From Chaetorhynchus papuensis (taxonomy: Eukaryota; Chordata; Aves; Passeriformes; Rhipiduridae): DNA of 64,000 nucleotides. The translations under genes were made by a program, and so were the position numbers. The notes beneath the pieces were generated by a model. The model saw only the letters and a program-made list of their open reading frames with translations. It was not told where the DNA came from and ran no database searches. How positions within the stretch are numbered: the stretch's first letter is position 1; every line of letters begins with the position of its first letter. The stretch is from NCBI GenBank assembly GCA_013396525.1, contig VWYX01000403.1, forward strand, positions 600,378 to 664,377. The letters run 5' to 3'. This document shows positions 1 through 13,497 of this stretch, in pieces.

Positions 1-3000
1 ATAGCAAATTTGTCTTCCAAGCCACAAATGAGAAAATGCAGTGCTTCATGTTTCCTGTACTTTACAGTAAGTTTACTGTAAAGGTCAATCCATCTTGGCC
101 CTGCTTCTTAGAATGCTCCCTGGTATATATTCTCAGAGGAAAAGCCACCTGTTTTCCCAGTCTGCTGCAATATCTACATTTAAAAGAGGGGAATATTGCA
201 TGGAGTCCTGCTCCTTTTCTGAATTGCCTCCCTGTATTGGGATGACAGTTTTGTCCTGTCCCAGTCAGTCTTTTATAGGTGCAGAACGTACAAGGAAGTC
301 ATTGGAGTGGCAATTTGGTGAGAACTCTTCTGCCATTAGGGCTGCATTTTAGGGCATTTCTTCACAGCTTTTGTCAGCAGTCACACTGACCTCCACTGAA
401 TGCTGAGCAAGGGAAAATCCCTGGCCAGCTGGGCTGAAGGAGCTTTTTGTACCTGCAAGGCTGAGGGAAGCACTGGATGAACTGGATCTGAGCCTGTGCT
501 TTAAAGATTTTCTCACCCAATGAAAGCTTTCAGGTCTGCTCAGAGGGCAGGACACTGCACCACTGGATTTGCCCCTAATGCATTCTGGCTTGGTGCTTTT
601 GAAGGACAGCAGGAGTAACTTTGGGTGTCTCTTGGAGCATCTCTAGGACATGTGGGGCTCCTTATCTCCATGAAAGCAGGAGGATGTCTGCTTAAAAATC
701 TGTTCATGTGACGTGGCAATTACATTGGCCTGTGGCACTGCTGGGTTCTTTTATGAGCCACAGGAATGAAAAGCTCTGTGCCATGCAGGTCACTGGAGCC
801 CAGTTGGTTGTGTCAGCAGCCTATCTCAAATAACAGCAAGAACAGATGACATTCCAGTGGAAACTCCTTTACAAGGAAATACTTCGGATTCCAGATGTTT
901 GGGATTTTTCTGCACATTTGTAAAGTTAAAATGCTCCTTTAGGACTCAGTCAGCATAATTATCCATACAAGATTTTTGCTTTTAAACTGTACTTGATTTT
1001 TTCCGAGTGTTGTTGTGGTTGTTGTCCACACTAGAGCCTGGAAGTCCTTGCTGGTGACAGGAGAAGCTGAACTTGCAATGATTCAATCTCGCAATAGCAG
1101 TTTCAGTGATTTGTGTACTCCTATTAACCAAGTGACAGAGCCAGTATTTCTCTTCCCCCACCTTCCATTTCAATCACAGCTTACTGCAGTGAAAAACTTG
1201 CTTGTTTTGTCCCTGGGAAGGCTGGGGAAAAGGGTTTGTGTTTCTGCTCGCTTAATTGGGAAAAGGGATTTTATGTGGCTCCCTGCACTTGCTGCCCTTA
1301 TTACACGAATTATTCCTCTGTAGATTTGAGAGCATCCTCTAAGCAGTGAGTCATAAGACACAGCAGACTTCCCTGGAGAGGCAGATGCAGACAGCCTTAT
1401 CCAGAGCATCAGCTGTGCCCTTCTTCTCTTTTCACAGACAAAGCAAAGGCCCAAGGGGGCATCCTGCCTCTGCAAGCACAGAGCTTTGTCTTCTAAGATC
1501 AGTTACCTAAAGATACATCTGTTTTTCAATCAATTTGGATGAGATTTCATTTCTTTCTGCAGACCCTGCCCATTTCTGCCTTAAAACCATCACTCCATAC
1601 TCCACACTCCACTGCATGACCTAAAACTTTACTGTCCGTTTCAGGAGATATTTCTCTGTCTCCTTTGCCTGTCTAAAGTACCAACACTCAACTTCTCCAT
1701 GTGGATGCTTTGGTAGGTGCTGTGACTCTGGCCAGGTGGTCTCTCAAGAGGTGCATAGTACCGAGTCTAAAATTTGAGCAGTATCAGAACTCAGATATCC
1801 TTTCTTGCTTTAGCACATTTGCCAGTGTACAGCAGCCAGATGTGGTTTCTCCCCGCACACAGACCCGGAGCATCAGCACAAACATCTCAGGAAATCCCAT
1901 TCCTTGCACAGCATTTCAAAAGTGTCCTTCATGCCTTGGGAAATTGGCCCTGCGTGTGTCCAGGAGGGGATGGTTCTGGCTGGATCACACACTCAGCCCC
2001 TGGCTTTGCTCATTTGCACTGGCTTCTGCACACACTGATGGGTTTGAAAAGCTCCCCAGTGCCCTTCTCTTGTGCTGGGCAGACAGGAGGATCAGGAGAG
2101 ACTGGTTCCTTTGAGGGGGGAGAGCTGGAGTGCAAAATGAGCAGCCCACAGCCCCCAGCTGGCAGTGCTTCATTCAGGAACACTTCTCTCTCCACAGGGG
2201 CTGGTCTGCTCTCTTTATCCACCCTCTGACATGATCCCATATCCAGGCACTTAAGAAGAAAAAAGCAGCAAAACTGAAAGCTGCTATTTTTAAACTCTGC
2301 CCTTGGCTCTTTGCAGCACTCTGCTTTCCTCCCTGTGATTCAGTGTTCTTTTGAAAACTAGGCACCAGGGCCCTGTGGTTTCCTGGTACTTGGAACATAA
2401 AATCTCCTAATTCTTCTCTCACAGCAAGCTTCAGAGGCCAGGGAGTGATTGATATTTTCTATCGCTTCATTAATAGTCACGGCGCAGTAGTTTCCTAATC
2501 TGTTTTTGCACTGCTTTTTATTTTGAATAATTTGTCTTTCAAATTTCCTCAGCCCTCCATGTCACACAAAGCGACTGCTGTGTGCTCCCCTCCTGCCTTT
2601 TAACTGCTGGGTTGAGACCTTCAGGAGCTGGGAAGCTGGGGGTCCTGCCTCAAGGAGCCTCCCCATGTTTGTTTTAATAAGCTTGGCAAATATCCTGAGG
2701 GTATGTCCCAGAGTGATCAAAATCCTTGGGAAAGGAGAATTTCAGCCTAATTCCCGAGAGCCTCTGTTTACCTCCATCACTTTGCACAGTGAGAAAGTTT
2801 GTGCCATAATCCATTTTCCCAGCTGCATGGCCAACCTTGGATCTCCCCTTCTCCAAACTGGATCTGCTTTGGAGTCCTCTGTGACAAAGGCAACCCACCC
2901 ACCCCACAGAGGTCAACAGGATTAATCTGTTTGGCAGTCAGCACAGAGAATCTGAAGTGCCTGATCTGTTTTTCCATCCTTCTTACATACCTCCACCAAT

Positions 3001-3809
3001 CAATTCTAGCCCAGGGAATTACAAGTTTAAAACCTGGATGTTAGACCTGTATCTGTGGTGAATAAGGTGCTCAGGGCACGGGAACGAAGCAAATCCCTGG
3101 CAGAGAAACAGGGCCAGGGAAAACCTGGGATTTCTCCTGCTGACCGTGCCCATCCCCACCACATCTTCAGGGATGAAGCTGTACTGGACATTATTTGAGC
3201 ACATATAACAAGCTACAAAAACAACTGTGAAAAAAAAACTTTCTACTTTAAGAAAAATAAAAGGAGAATTAACACCAAGACTGACTTAAGAAATGTGGAA
3301 AAGTTCTACTCATATCACCATTTTTTTAATACACAAAGCACAACAGGCAACCATTTTCAAAACAGTTTGCCACTGTCTTTTAGTCAGGCATTGTGGTTTT
3401 TAAAGGCAGACAATGCAGCAGGACCCATTTGCAAGGGGCTTGGGCATCCACAGAGGAGATGGGGGAAAACAGGATCAGGGGCCAGTTGTGAGCCAGCTCC
3501 TCGTTGCCACACTGCCTTGTAAACACCTGGAGCCTTTACCTGTAAATGAGCTGCTGTCCCAGATTAAACAACTCCCTGTGCAGCTGGGACTCTCTGGCAG
3601 GACGGCAGTAATCCTGAACTCGCTATAAATTGCTTTTTCATTCAACCCAACTTGGAAAAAGGCAGACAGGCTGTAGTCTAAACACCCCAAGAGTGTATGT
3701 GCTTTGTTCCAGCTCACTCTGCACTCCTGTGATTTAAAACAATGTGTCTTTGTGCTTATCTTCTGGGCTTGGCAAGGCAGTTTTTACCTCTGAGTTTTTG
3801 TCTCAACAG
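1..3809. other. Noncoding, no gene seen
   Basis: Open frames here are short, overlap on both strands and resemble no protein I know. No CpG island, recognisable transposon or tandem array was seen. Around 2,440-2,580 there is complex AT-rich sequence with homeobox-like ATTAAT cores, which could be a regulatory element, but nothing in a single sequence proves it. Confidence 0.6.
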
Positions 3810-3873
3810 GAGAAATTGCTGTCTAAGAGATCCTTTGTGGACTTCCGACCAAAACCATTCAGTGCAACACATG
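3810..3873 (+). other. Possible orphan 64-bp exon
   Basis: A pyrimidine-rich tract ending in CAACAG lies directly before base 3,810, and a consensus donor (ATG|GTAAGT) follows base 3,873. The 64 bases between are open in one frame for 21 codons (starting EKLLSKRSF, ending FSATH) and would leave a phase-1 junction. I do not recognise the peptide and found no partner exon that continues it. It could be an exon of an unplaced gene, a spliced noncoding RNA, or chance: matched splice sites this far apart do occur at random in 40 kb. The strand is the same as CCDC92. Confidence 0.3.
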
Positions 3874-5317
3874 GTAAGTCATTCAATGTTTTATAAACTC
3901 AGACCCTCAACTATAGCTATTTATGGGTGGAAACTGGCATATCAATAGTTTCTTTTTGGTTAGAAGGGTAATGAATTCTGGCTTATGTTTTTACGACATC
4001 TCAGTTTGGGTTTCTCCAGCCCTTCCTTAGATTATAATGCCTTTGACTTTACATTTGTTCCTTCTGGTGCCTGCCACAGCAGCTTAGCACTGTGGTGTGT
4101 CAGCAAAGGAAGAATCTCAGCCACATTCCCCTTGCTCCAAAAAACACAGGCCCTTATTATTTATGTTAAAGGGGAAGGTTTGTGCCCTGATGTGACACGT
4201 GGCAACAGCGTGTGAGGACGTGGCTTTGGATGATCCTGTTGCTGCGCTGATGTATCCATTCTTAGTCATGTCCTCCTCTGAAGCAAAAAGGGGGTGAGAC
4301 AATGAGCATGACTTGTGGGGTGGCTTTGTTTAAGTTCTCTTGATGTAGCCAACAGCACTTGAGTGATGCCTGCAGTGGAGAATAGTTGGGATTTATTGCA
4401 ACCTCAGCACGTGGGAGAGACACACTGTACAGTGGTGGAGAGAAATTGTGCTGGCAACCTCTGGGCTAGTGCAGAGAGCAGGAATGGGTTTGCTACACCA
4501 GCACATTTCTATCACTGCAGCTCTGCAGCTTTCAGCCTGTGCTGTTGCTCTGTGCTTGGTGGTTGCACCACCACTTAGGGCACTTGTGTGCCCTAATTCC
4601 AGCAAAAAGAGGAGGTAAAACCTTTTTTGTAGTTGTTTGGATCATATTAATTTCTTCTGTGTATCTGTTTCTGGTATTCAAGAATGGTCGTCATGCATTG
4701 CAGGGGTCTCCTGGAAAATTGGGTTGACTGTGTGAAAGGTGAAATGGTTCCTGTGGTGGGACACTGACTCACCTTCTTCCCTGAGGAAGCCTCTTTAGGG
4801 AGGGAACTTCTGGCTTTGCACTCCCATTGACCAAGGAGGTCCCGAGCACCTCCTGCTAGGACTAAATGCACAGTGCATGTTATGCAAATGTTTCTTATTG
4901 CTTCCAGACACGAGCTCTCCTTGGGTTTCCTTTGTGGTTAATGCAGCCCATCTGTAGTTTAAAAAAAGCCATGTTCAACTCTCTAGCTTTTGGTACTTTT
5001 TGTAGTGCTGTGCTCAGGTGATTGTTGTAAATGTGTTGCTCTCACTTTGGACCTGAATTTTACAAAATCTTACAGTCTTTTAGTTGTTCCAGTAGGCTGG
5101 AGAATTCAGAGCGAGCCCAGCAGCTCAGAGAAGGACTCCAAGGATGAAAGCAAAAAAGATGGACCCTTATTCCTAGTCCAGCTTTCAAACTTTGTTGCCA
5201 GTGTAGCATTTTAGGAGATCTGTGAAGAACCATGGCAAAAGTCACGTGGCTTAAAATGTGCAGCTCAAACCCAAGAATGATCATCTTCAGTAAATCTGCC
5301 AGTAAAACAAAAAATCG

Positions 5318-5344
5318 CCCCCCCCCCCTTTTTTTTCTTTTTTT
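5318..5344. repeat. C11/T-rich homopolymer tract
   Basis: Eleven consecutive C are followed by eight T, one C and seven more T. The minus strand is purine-only with a G11 run. It is a likely slippage and sequencing-error hotspot. Confidence 0.9.
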
Positions 5345-8300
5345 CCCCAAGGGTCAGAATATGCCAGGACAGAATTTAGCCTATATATTGACACAGTAAC
5401 ATCAAACATGAGCTGTCTCTTAAAAGCAGAATGTGTAATAATCAGAGACAAAACAAGACTCGGACATTGGCAAGGAAGCGCTCCATGCCTGACTGAGCTA
5501 ACATTTCCTAATTGCAACCAGAGAGCTATGCAGGAGCTTTAAAACTTTACCTTTTTTTCCCAAATCATAGTGATGTGCCCCTGTGAAAGGTGTTTCCCTT
5601 ATTGTTCATTCTTCAGAATAATTACCAACCAGCAGCATTGAAAATATCTCTTCACTTCCTTTTTTTTTTGATGTGTCACCATTTCAGCTCTGTAGCCATC
5701 CTGCTCTTGGGTTAACCAAGGAGAGATGGGCAGAACTCTGCAGTGCTCAGAGCTGGGAAAGGGGGGTATCCTGGCATGGAGTTGCTGCTAACCCATGGCC
5801 TTCATGTTTCCTGTTGGATTTACTTTTTTGCCTTGGGATAAACCCCTCCTCTCTAACTTGCAGATTCCTGCACTTCTGAGTTCTGCCTAGTAGCAGAATT
5901 AGACTAAGCAAAATACCACAGGAAAGATGATGCTGAAAGAAGTATTTATTAACTCCATTACCAGATGCAGACTGGTAGGAAGCATATCCAGCCCAGACAT
6001 ATCTAACCAAGCTTAACTGAAGGTCATGAATCAGCAGAGGTCCAGCAGAGATTTTCTGACTGCTTGCCCAACAGATGTGCTCTTGCCTGAGCATATCCCA
6101 TCCCAAATGTAGACGTTGCCTTACTGAACTCAGCATTTTTCTCTTGCAATCACCCCTGTTGAAATGCAGTGAGGTGCTAAGAAGCCAAGAGCTTATGGCT
6201 TCAAAGAGGGTGAGGAGTTTTAAAAGTTTCAGCTTGGGAAAGTCTGTGAGAGACCAAGCTTTTCAGCAGGTATTCTCCACCTGAAGGTTTGTGTCTCGCA
6301 GTACCTGGGGATGGTTCTGCCAAGTCACCTTGAGCATGCAGAAGTGAGGTCTTTGGTCCAAAGTCTCCTGGAAGTGTGTGGCAGTTTGCCCAAGAACAGG
6401 GATGGGCAGTTTCTCTCTCTTTTGATTTCAAAAGGCAGCAAAAACAGCATGACAAGTTTAAGAACATGTCACATCCCACTGCTCTGGGTGCATCCTTAAT
6501 GATGTGTTTTTAAGGATCTTGGATAAGAACCGAAAGGAGAGCTCTGAAAACTCACTCATACAGAATAAATGTATTTAACCTATGCTGTCAGTTCACACCA
6601 TATCATCTTAAGGAATAATAAATAAGCAGACAGCATTCTTACAGTAACCTCTCACTATTCAGTACCAGGAGGTGAGGGGACATGTGCCTCCCCAGACATC
6701 AGGTACGCCCTGGGGGTGGTGGGAGTGCTTCGTTTGGGTTTTACACTTGACAGTAGCAGTGGGGGGATGAAGTTAAAATGCAATCATTCTGAGTCAAACA
6801 GTAAGGCCTAGGAAAACAGATGTGGGATGTGTGCCATGAGCCAAGATCAACTTCACAAAACTCAAAAGATTACTTCTACAAAAACTGGAGGGGGGGTGCG
6901 GAATTATCCAGTCAGGGTTGTGATGGATGGGGGCAAGGAAATAGCTCAGGAAAGTCAAACAACAGAAACTGCAGCACAGAAATGTTAACTTTATGGTGCT
7001 GTTATTTTGTCATAGGTAGGAAAGTCTTTCAATAGGATATGAAGGGTATTAATTAGTATCTTCCTCTGACATAAAACGGAGGCTTTTATTTCTCTGAACT
7101 GCTTCTGCACTATCTCAAGAGCAAAACTGCCTTCCTCTTTAAAATCCTGAGCACACAGGGCTAATCAAAGTACAACACTTTGGGACCATTGAGCTCACCC
7201 CAAGTATTGCAAGCCAACGGGGCACTTGATTATATTTACCTGTTTTGCTTCTGGCCTAGCTTCTACATCCAGATTGTGTTTCTTATGGTGCTGCTCTGTC
7301 ACGTGCATTCTCTCCTGGTGGACTTTGGTGCCTTTTTGAGAAGGGCTCAGCTGTGGCAGGTTTGTTACCTTTGTGTAGGGGCTCCCAAGGACCACCAAGG
7401 TCTGAACTTATTCCAGTTTCCTCACAGAATGGAGATGCTCCAAGAATCTCATTTACCTGTCATTTGAGGAAAGGCATGACCTGCCTCCTTCTGCTTCCTC
7501 TGCTCAGCTGGAACAGAGCTTCTAGGGTTGCTATGGGAGCAAGTACAACCTTGGTAGAACTCGGTCTTACAGCTCTGTGGAAGAGTGGCCATGGAGACAA
7601 AGCACTTCCCAGCTCAGCTGTGAGCACAATCCTGGCTGCTGCATCATCTTGTCCAGGGTGAGAGGAGGAGAGAGGAGGAGAGATCCCTGTGTATCTCTAA
7701 GCCCTGTGCTCCTGGGGCTCCAGGCAAGAGGCTCAGAATGAGTTTTGTTTGCTCCCTGTGAGCTCTTACCCTGCAGCCCAGAAATCCTTTGGACTTAACT
7801 TCAAGCTGTAAAACTGGCTGGGGAGACACTGGCCTCTAGTTGTTTTTCTCCAGAGATAAACCACTGTTCATACAGTCCTAGCCTCTAGCTCTTAGGATGA
7901 AATTCCCTTTCCGTGCCAGAAAAGCAGCAGCTCCAGCCTACAGAAAGCTCATTTGCCATGGTTGTGCTTTGGGCTTATTTTCCCCCACAGTAGCACCGGT
8001 GTCTGGCTGGAAACCATGGCAGATGAGGCCCGGCAGGCTCAGTAAAACCCCTCCATCCCTCACCAGAATGCAAGACAAAAGAGTTGCATCTCTAATGGAC
8101 AGCTCAGGCTCATATCTCCCTCTGAGGAGAACCATTACAAAAATATTTCCCAGATATTTGGCTGGGCATTTCACAAAACTATCCAGTTTCATGATGCTAT
8201 TTTTCCCATTGTCTAGACAGTTGCAAATCCAGACAGCATTATCAGTGTGAACCCACTGCACCACGCAGACACACAAAAGCCCATTTTTCTGCCCGTGCCA

Positions 8301-11300
8301 TTTACAGGTATGTTCTTGCTCATGGTGGTAACCTTCTGAATCGCTCCAAAGTGCCTGCACAAATCCCACGGGGATTCCACTCCCCCTGCAAGGCTGGCAT
8401 TTGGTTCAAGCAACACTGAACTGTGTGGATGCTCCAAAGGTTGAACTGGAGGGAGGATCTAGCCCCTCACTGCCTGCCTTCTCCTGCAAGAAAACCAAAC
8501 TGTGCTCAGGGTTGGACAGTGCTGTGAGCTAAGCCTGGACATCCCTCCTTGGGACAATCTCCTGCCACGGTGGTGTTCCAAGGATGAAAATGTTCTTCTG
8601 TGGTTTGCATGCTGGAAGTGTTCGTGGAAAGACATTCTGGGGCTGTAGGCATGTAGATGAGGCCCTGCCAGTCTCTCCTGACAATCTAAAGGTCTGTGGG
8701 CATTCGTTCCCTCTGTCTGGCTTGAAATGTTCAGACCTGTGTGGAGGAACAGCACATTCTTGTTCTGCACAGCAGGGGTGCCAGCCCACATTTTAAGTCA
8801 GGCTACAGCACCTTCCCCAGACTTTGGCATAATCAGAACCTGTATTTATAGCTCCTCTGTAGTGCCAAGGGGCAAAAACACAGCAGGAGCAGGAGCTGTA
8901 TTTACAAGCAACTTCTGAATGAAGATGCTTAGCCAGCAGCAGCATTTTCCGTTGTTTCTCTTCTCTAAATTGCTAAATTCTTCACTTTCTTCCCAGGGCC
9001 TCTTTCCATAGTGCATGGTTTTCCTGGCCTGCTGAAGTGGTGGTAGCCCCTGGCTTGCTGGCTGTACCTGGCTCTGTGCCCATTTCTGTGGAAGGCCCAT
9101 GGGAAGTATGAAGGGCTTGACAGCAGCAACCTTCCAGCTTCTGTGGAGGGCACAGGGACTCACCCTGTGCTCATGGCACGTGAATCTTGCCAAGCAGCTC
9201 TTGGTTGTGCGTGGGTTTACCAGAGTGATTGAGGCAGCAATATTGCTCTACTAATGAGAGTCCAGGACTTACCGTGTCTGAACAGCAATGACTTTGGTCT
9301 TTCCCTGGTGAGGGCTCCAGCCAGGCTGGGTGATTTGTTTCCAGAAGCCACTATTGGCTCCTGAAGGTGAACAAAAGGGAAGGAACTGAAGTAACCACGA
9401 CGTGGTGGTTTCATCTTCTGCCTCAGAGGTATTTGTTACCAGAGCCCGGGAGGTGCAGGCAGAGAGAACCCAGTGGGATCTGAGCAGAGCTGAGATAATG
9501 TCCCAGACAGCCAGTCCATGCAGGAGTGGAGGAGGAAGAGGGCAGTTCTAGGTCAAAATCTGTGAGGCTTTGCAGTGAAAGTGTTGGGAAGGGAGGGCTG
9601 GAAAAGTTCTTTCTTCCTCCAGGATAGCTGTGGTCTGTTCCCCAGCTGAACTCTCACTCTTTGTCTGCTCTAATCCACATCTTCCCTCTGCCAGCTGGGC
9701 TTGTTTTGCAAACTCAAATCTGATCTCCTTAGTTTGTCCTGTGTGTCCTGCTCAGTTTTCAGGACTCCAAGTTTCCACCATATACACTTTAGAGCAAAGC
9801 ATCCTACTTGCCCCTCTGTGTCTGAAAAGGGAAAGCACTGTGGCTCTAATAATAGCAGAAATCTTCTAGTCCCAAAGTATTTTGCAGAAGGCTGGTTGCA
9901 TCAACAACTTTACTACTGCAACTCTCATTGTGACATTTGACTTACTGAAAACTGAAAGATTCAGCCCCATTCAAGTTTTATATACATGGAATACATCCAG
10001 CTCTGGGGCAGTGGCTATGTCTGCTAGAACAACGTTAGCATGAACAGAGAGGGTGTTTTTTGCTCTGTGCCAGAGCAAAATCCAAGAACTTGGTTGGAAT
10101 TTTAGATTTAAAATGCTCTTTCATATTTTGTGATGCCTGGGAAATGTAATTGGTTATTCTGTGCCCTTCTGACAGAAATGATGAGAGCAGACATCTACTT
10201 AAATTTTCTTGAAACAGCTCTGCAGATGAGTGTCTGACAGACTTGACTTGAAACCACGCTAACATCACCCTGCAGGCCAGGAGCACAGATCAGGCCCTGA
10301 GATTTGAGGGGCTGTCCTGCTCCAGTGACAGCCCTCTGGCACACTCTAGAGTAAGTCACTGGCTTCAGTGGAGTGAGAAGGAGTTATTTACCCAATACTG
10401 GTTGCACTGGAAGAATGTGAATTTAAAAAGTGTTTGAGTAACAGGTGCCCAGCAAAGGTCATCAGAAAGACAGATCCAAAGGCAAAGCTTTTTTAACAGG
10501 TGTGCACAACCACTGTTGAAAGAGACTGTATTAACTATTTCTAAGACTATGGATATCCCTGAGGAAACCCCCTTTTAGCAGCAGCCTGGCCTTCTGTTTC
10601 CCATCAATTGTAGCTTTGTCTCTGCTGAAGCCTGCCGCTGCAAACGAGCAAACAACCGGCTGAGACAAGATGAGTGGAAAACATTGCCTGTGCTCGAGAG
10701 GTAACGGCAAATCCCATGCCAGGAGGAATAATAAACAGGAGATCATTGATAGAGCTGTGCTAGTCTCCAATAGGTTTTCCACCAGGCATGTAGGAGCACC
10801 TACAAAGGAGGCATTGTCTGTACTGTCACTGAAGGGAAACAGGAGAAATGAGCTGGAGCAGGTGAGGGAAGGGTGGGTGTGCCTGCTGAGCAAAACTGAT
10901 CGGTATCAGCAGAATGGGGAAGCAGTGGGTGAGCAGTCGCTGGGCTGTGAATGCTCAGGATCAAAAGGTGTCCATCAGGCTGTTGTTCATCAGCCAGACC
11001 CCTGCTCTAAATCCTCGGTGATGGGCTGGGAATTGGACTGCAGGTTTGAGTCTGGTGGCTTGAGTGCATCTTGGCCCGGCGCCCCCGTGCGTGGATGCAC
11101 ATTTTGCATCTGCAGAAAGGTGCAGGTTTATCTACGTGCAGGATCTGATGTTAGCAGAGCCCGGGCACGTGGAGATTTTAAGGTCATTGCACTGACTGAA
11201 TGTGTTTGTTTCTAACGGGAATGCAGAGTTAGGCCTGTGTTTGTTGCAAATGTCCACCTCTGCAAGCGATACAATGCAGAAGGGATTCCCTGAGGGTGGG

Positions 11301-13481
11301 CTATTGCACTCCCTCCCCAGGATCTTCCTGTGACACTCTTCTACTGGGGGAGAGGCAGGGCAGCTTCCATGGATATGAGTATTTTTTTTCTCTAGGGACT
11401 TCATAGAAACATCTTCTGAAACCCCGATTACAATCTCAACCTAATGATTAAAAGGGATGGGAAAGGGTGTATGTCATCAATAAAGGCACCCTAAGGCTCT
11501 GAGCATTTGCAGACAGGAGCACCTTCTCTCCAGCCTCTCTCCCTTTGCTTCCTTGGCTGCAGATAACAAGTGCTCTGGTTCCAGTTTGCCTGATTCTTGG
11601 AAACCTGAGGCAGACAGCAGCCTGCTCTTCCAACATGCTGTAGAAAAAATGAAAGGTGGGTGGGAGGGAGGAGGAGAACAACTATTTCCTGCAGTGAAAC
11701 TCGATCCTTTTCAACTTAAAAATAGGAGGAAAACAAATTCCTGTGGGACCTTCTATAAAAGGGTTTGACAGTTGCCTACTCTCAGCCCCACCTCCCAGAG
11801 TTCCCCATTTGTCTGATGTCTTGGAAAGAGCCCTCCTGAATACAAACACAGATCTGTGACTGCAGCCCTGCTGCTGGGGAAAGCGGCTCTGCTCCATGGT
11901 GGGGGTCAGCTGCAGGGGAGTGTAATGCACTGTGACAGGTAGCAAAGCCCAGGATTAAGTGTTTTTTGTGTGGACCTACCATGCAAACAGCTTTTCCCGG
12001 GCCTCTTTTTCTTGCTGTAAATTTCATCCAGACCACTATAAAGGTGCACGGAATTTCTGAGCATTTTTGCAGCCCGTGTCAAGCCAGGAGGGATCACACA
12101 AACAGCAGCCAAGCCCCCATCTGTGCCTGCATCCCCTCGTGGTGGCCCTGTGAGCTGTAAGCCACAGCCTGTGTGCATGGCACCTGGAGGAGAAGGGGCT
12201 CTGGGCACAGCTTAACCAGGCTTGATTGCCTGATCAGACTCCAGTGCCTCGTAGCCACAGCCATGTCCCTGCTCGCCCCTGCTGCTGGATTTCTGCTCTC
12301 CTCTGCCTCCCCAGCCATCCTCCCACTCCTTTCTGCACCACCACCTGATTCCAGGGCTGAGTGGCAGTGCCACAGACCCCAACGCAGCAGCCTGTCTCCC
12401 CTGCCCCCTGTGCTCTCCCCTCTAAGTCCTGCTCCCTCTCTTGCTTCACTTCCTCACTCTTGCTCCCCTTTCCCTTCCACATCCTCCCTCTTTCAACACT
12501 CTGCATTGGCAGGGTAGGGCTGAAGGCAGCTAGAGAGGCAGGTTTTCTGGAAGCTCCTGTTCCTCTCTAGGGAAGAGAAAATAAAGCTTTAGGAGGCAGA
12601 AAAGATAGCCAGGAAGTCTCAACAGCATTGGCAATGGCAGCCCCACCAAGAACGCTGCTGCAGTTCTCCTGCCCCAGGGTGCTATCAGAGCTGACATGGC
12701 CTGGCCCCATGACAGGCATTGATTAGAGTTGTGCCATCCTCTGCCTCATCATCTGCCCCTGCTGCTGTCGTGAATCACTGCAGCTCTTGGCTGCAGTCCC
12801 TGCTGAAAGAGGGAATTGCTCCCAACAGGAGTGATTCACTGTGCCTCGCCAGCCGCCTTTTATCTGCTTCCAGCCAGATCACCTCGGGGCTGGAGCACTG
12901 GAGCAGAACAGCTCCAGTGCTTTCCCATGGCCTCGCTGCAGAGCTGCTGTTCTCCTCCCTGACCTCCTTTAGACCTCCCAGGTTTGAGCTGTTAACGCAT
13001 TCTTATGATTCCTCCCTCCTGAGTCAGTAACAAACCACTTCTGGTGCGGATCTCGGGGCTGTGCTCTCCATTGGGGTGCAGAGCCTGGCTGGAACAGGAC
13101 CTCTCGTCTCTAAGTTCAGAACCACCCTCAGTCCTCCTGTGAGCTTGGGGATCACTGTGCTCTGGAGCCACATGAGCTGTTAAAGCCATCCCACCAGAGC
13201 CAATGAACATGACTAGGTACTTTTCAAAAAGCAAAGGGGTTTTAGACTGTGGGCCCAGGCCAGTTTCTGCTCTGGGTAACCACATTATGCCTCACTCTGC
13301 CTCAAATCAGCCGTGAGCTAACGCACTGTACTCTGTGTGTCCACAGGCACTTACCACAGCTCAGCTGACGAGCAGTAATTCATTAAGCCTCTGTAACTCA
13401 GTCGCTGCAATCATCTTTCCAGCCTTAACAGAGCCAAATATATTGCCACTGTGATGTCACAAGAGTACAAAATTCATCTTT

Positions 13482-13497
13482 AAAAAAAAAAAAAAAA
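13482..13497. repeat. Poly(A) run of 16
   Basis: Sixteen consecutive A follow a moderately AT-rich stretch. No SINE or retropseudogene body is recognisable upstream and no target-site duplication is evident, so it is best treated as a simple homopolymer. Confidence 0.85.

Noticed and set aside
10670..11215. 181-codon plus-strand frame
   Set aside because: No recognisable domain or splice sites, low-complexity-free but family-less sequence, and an overlapping minus frame of similar quality.
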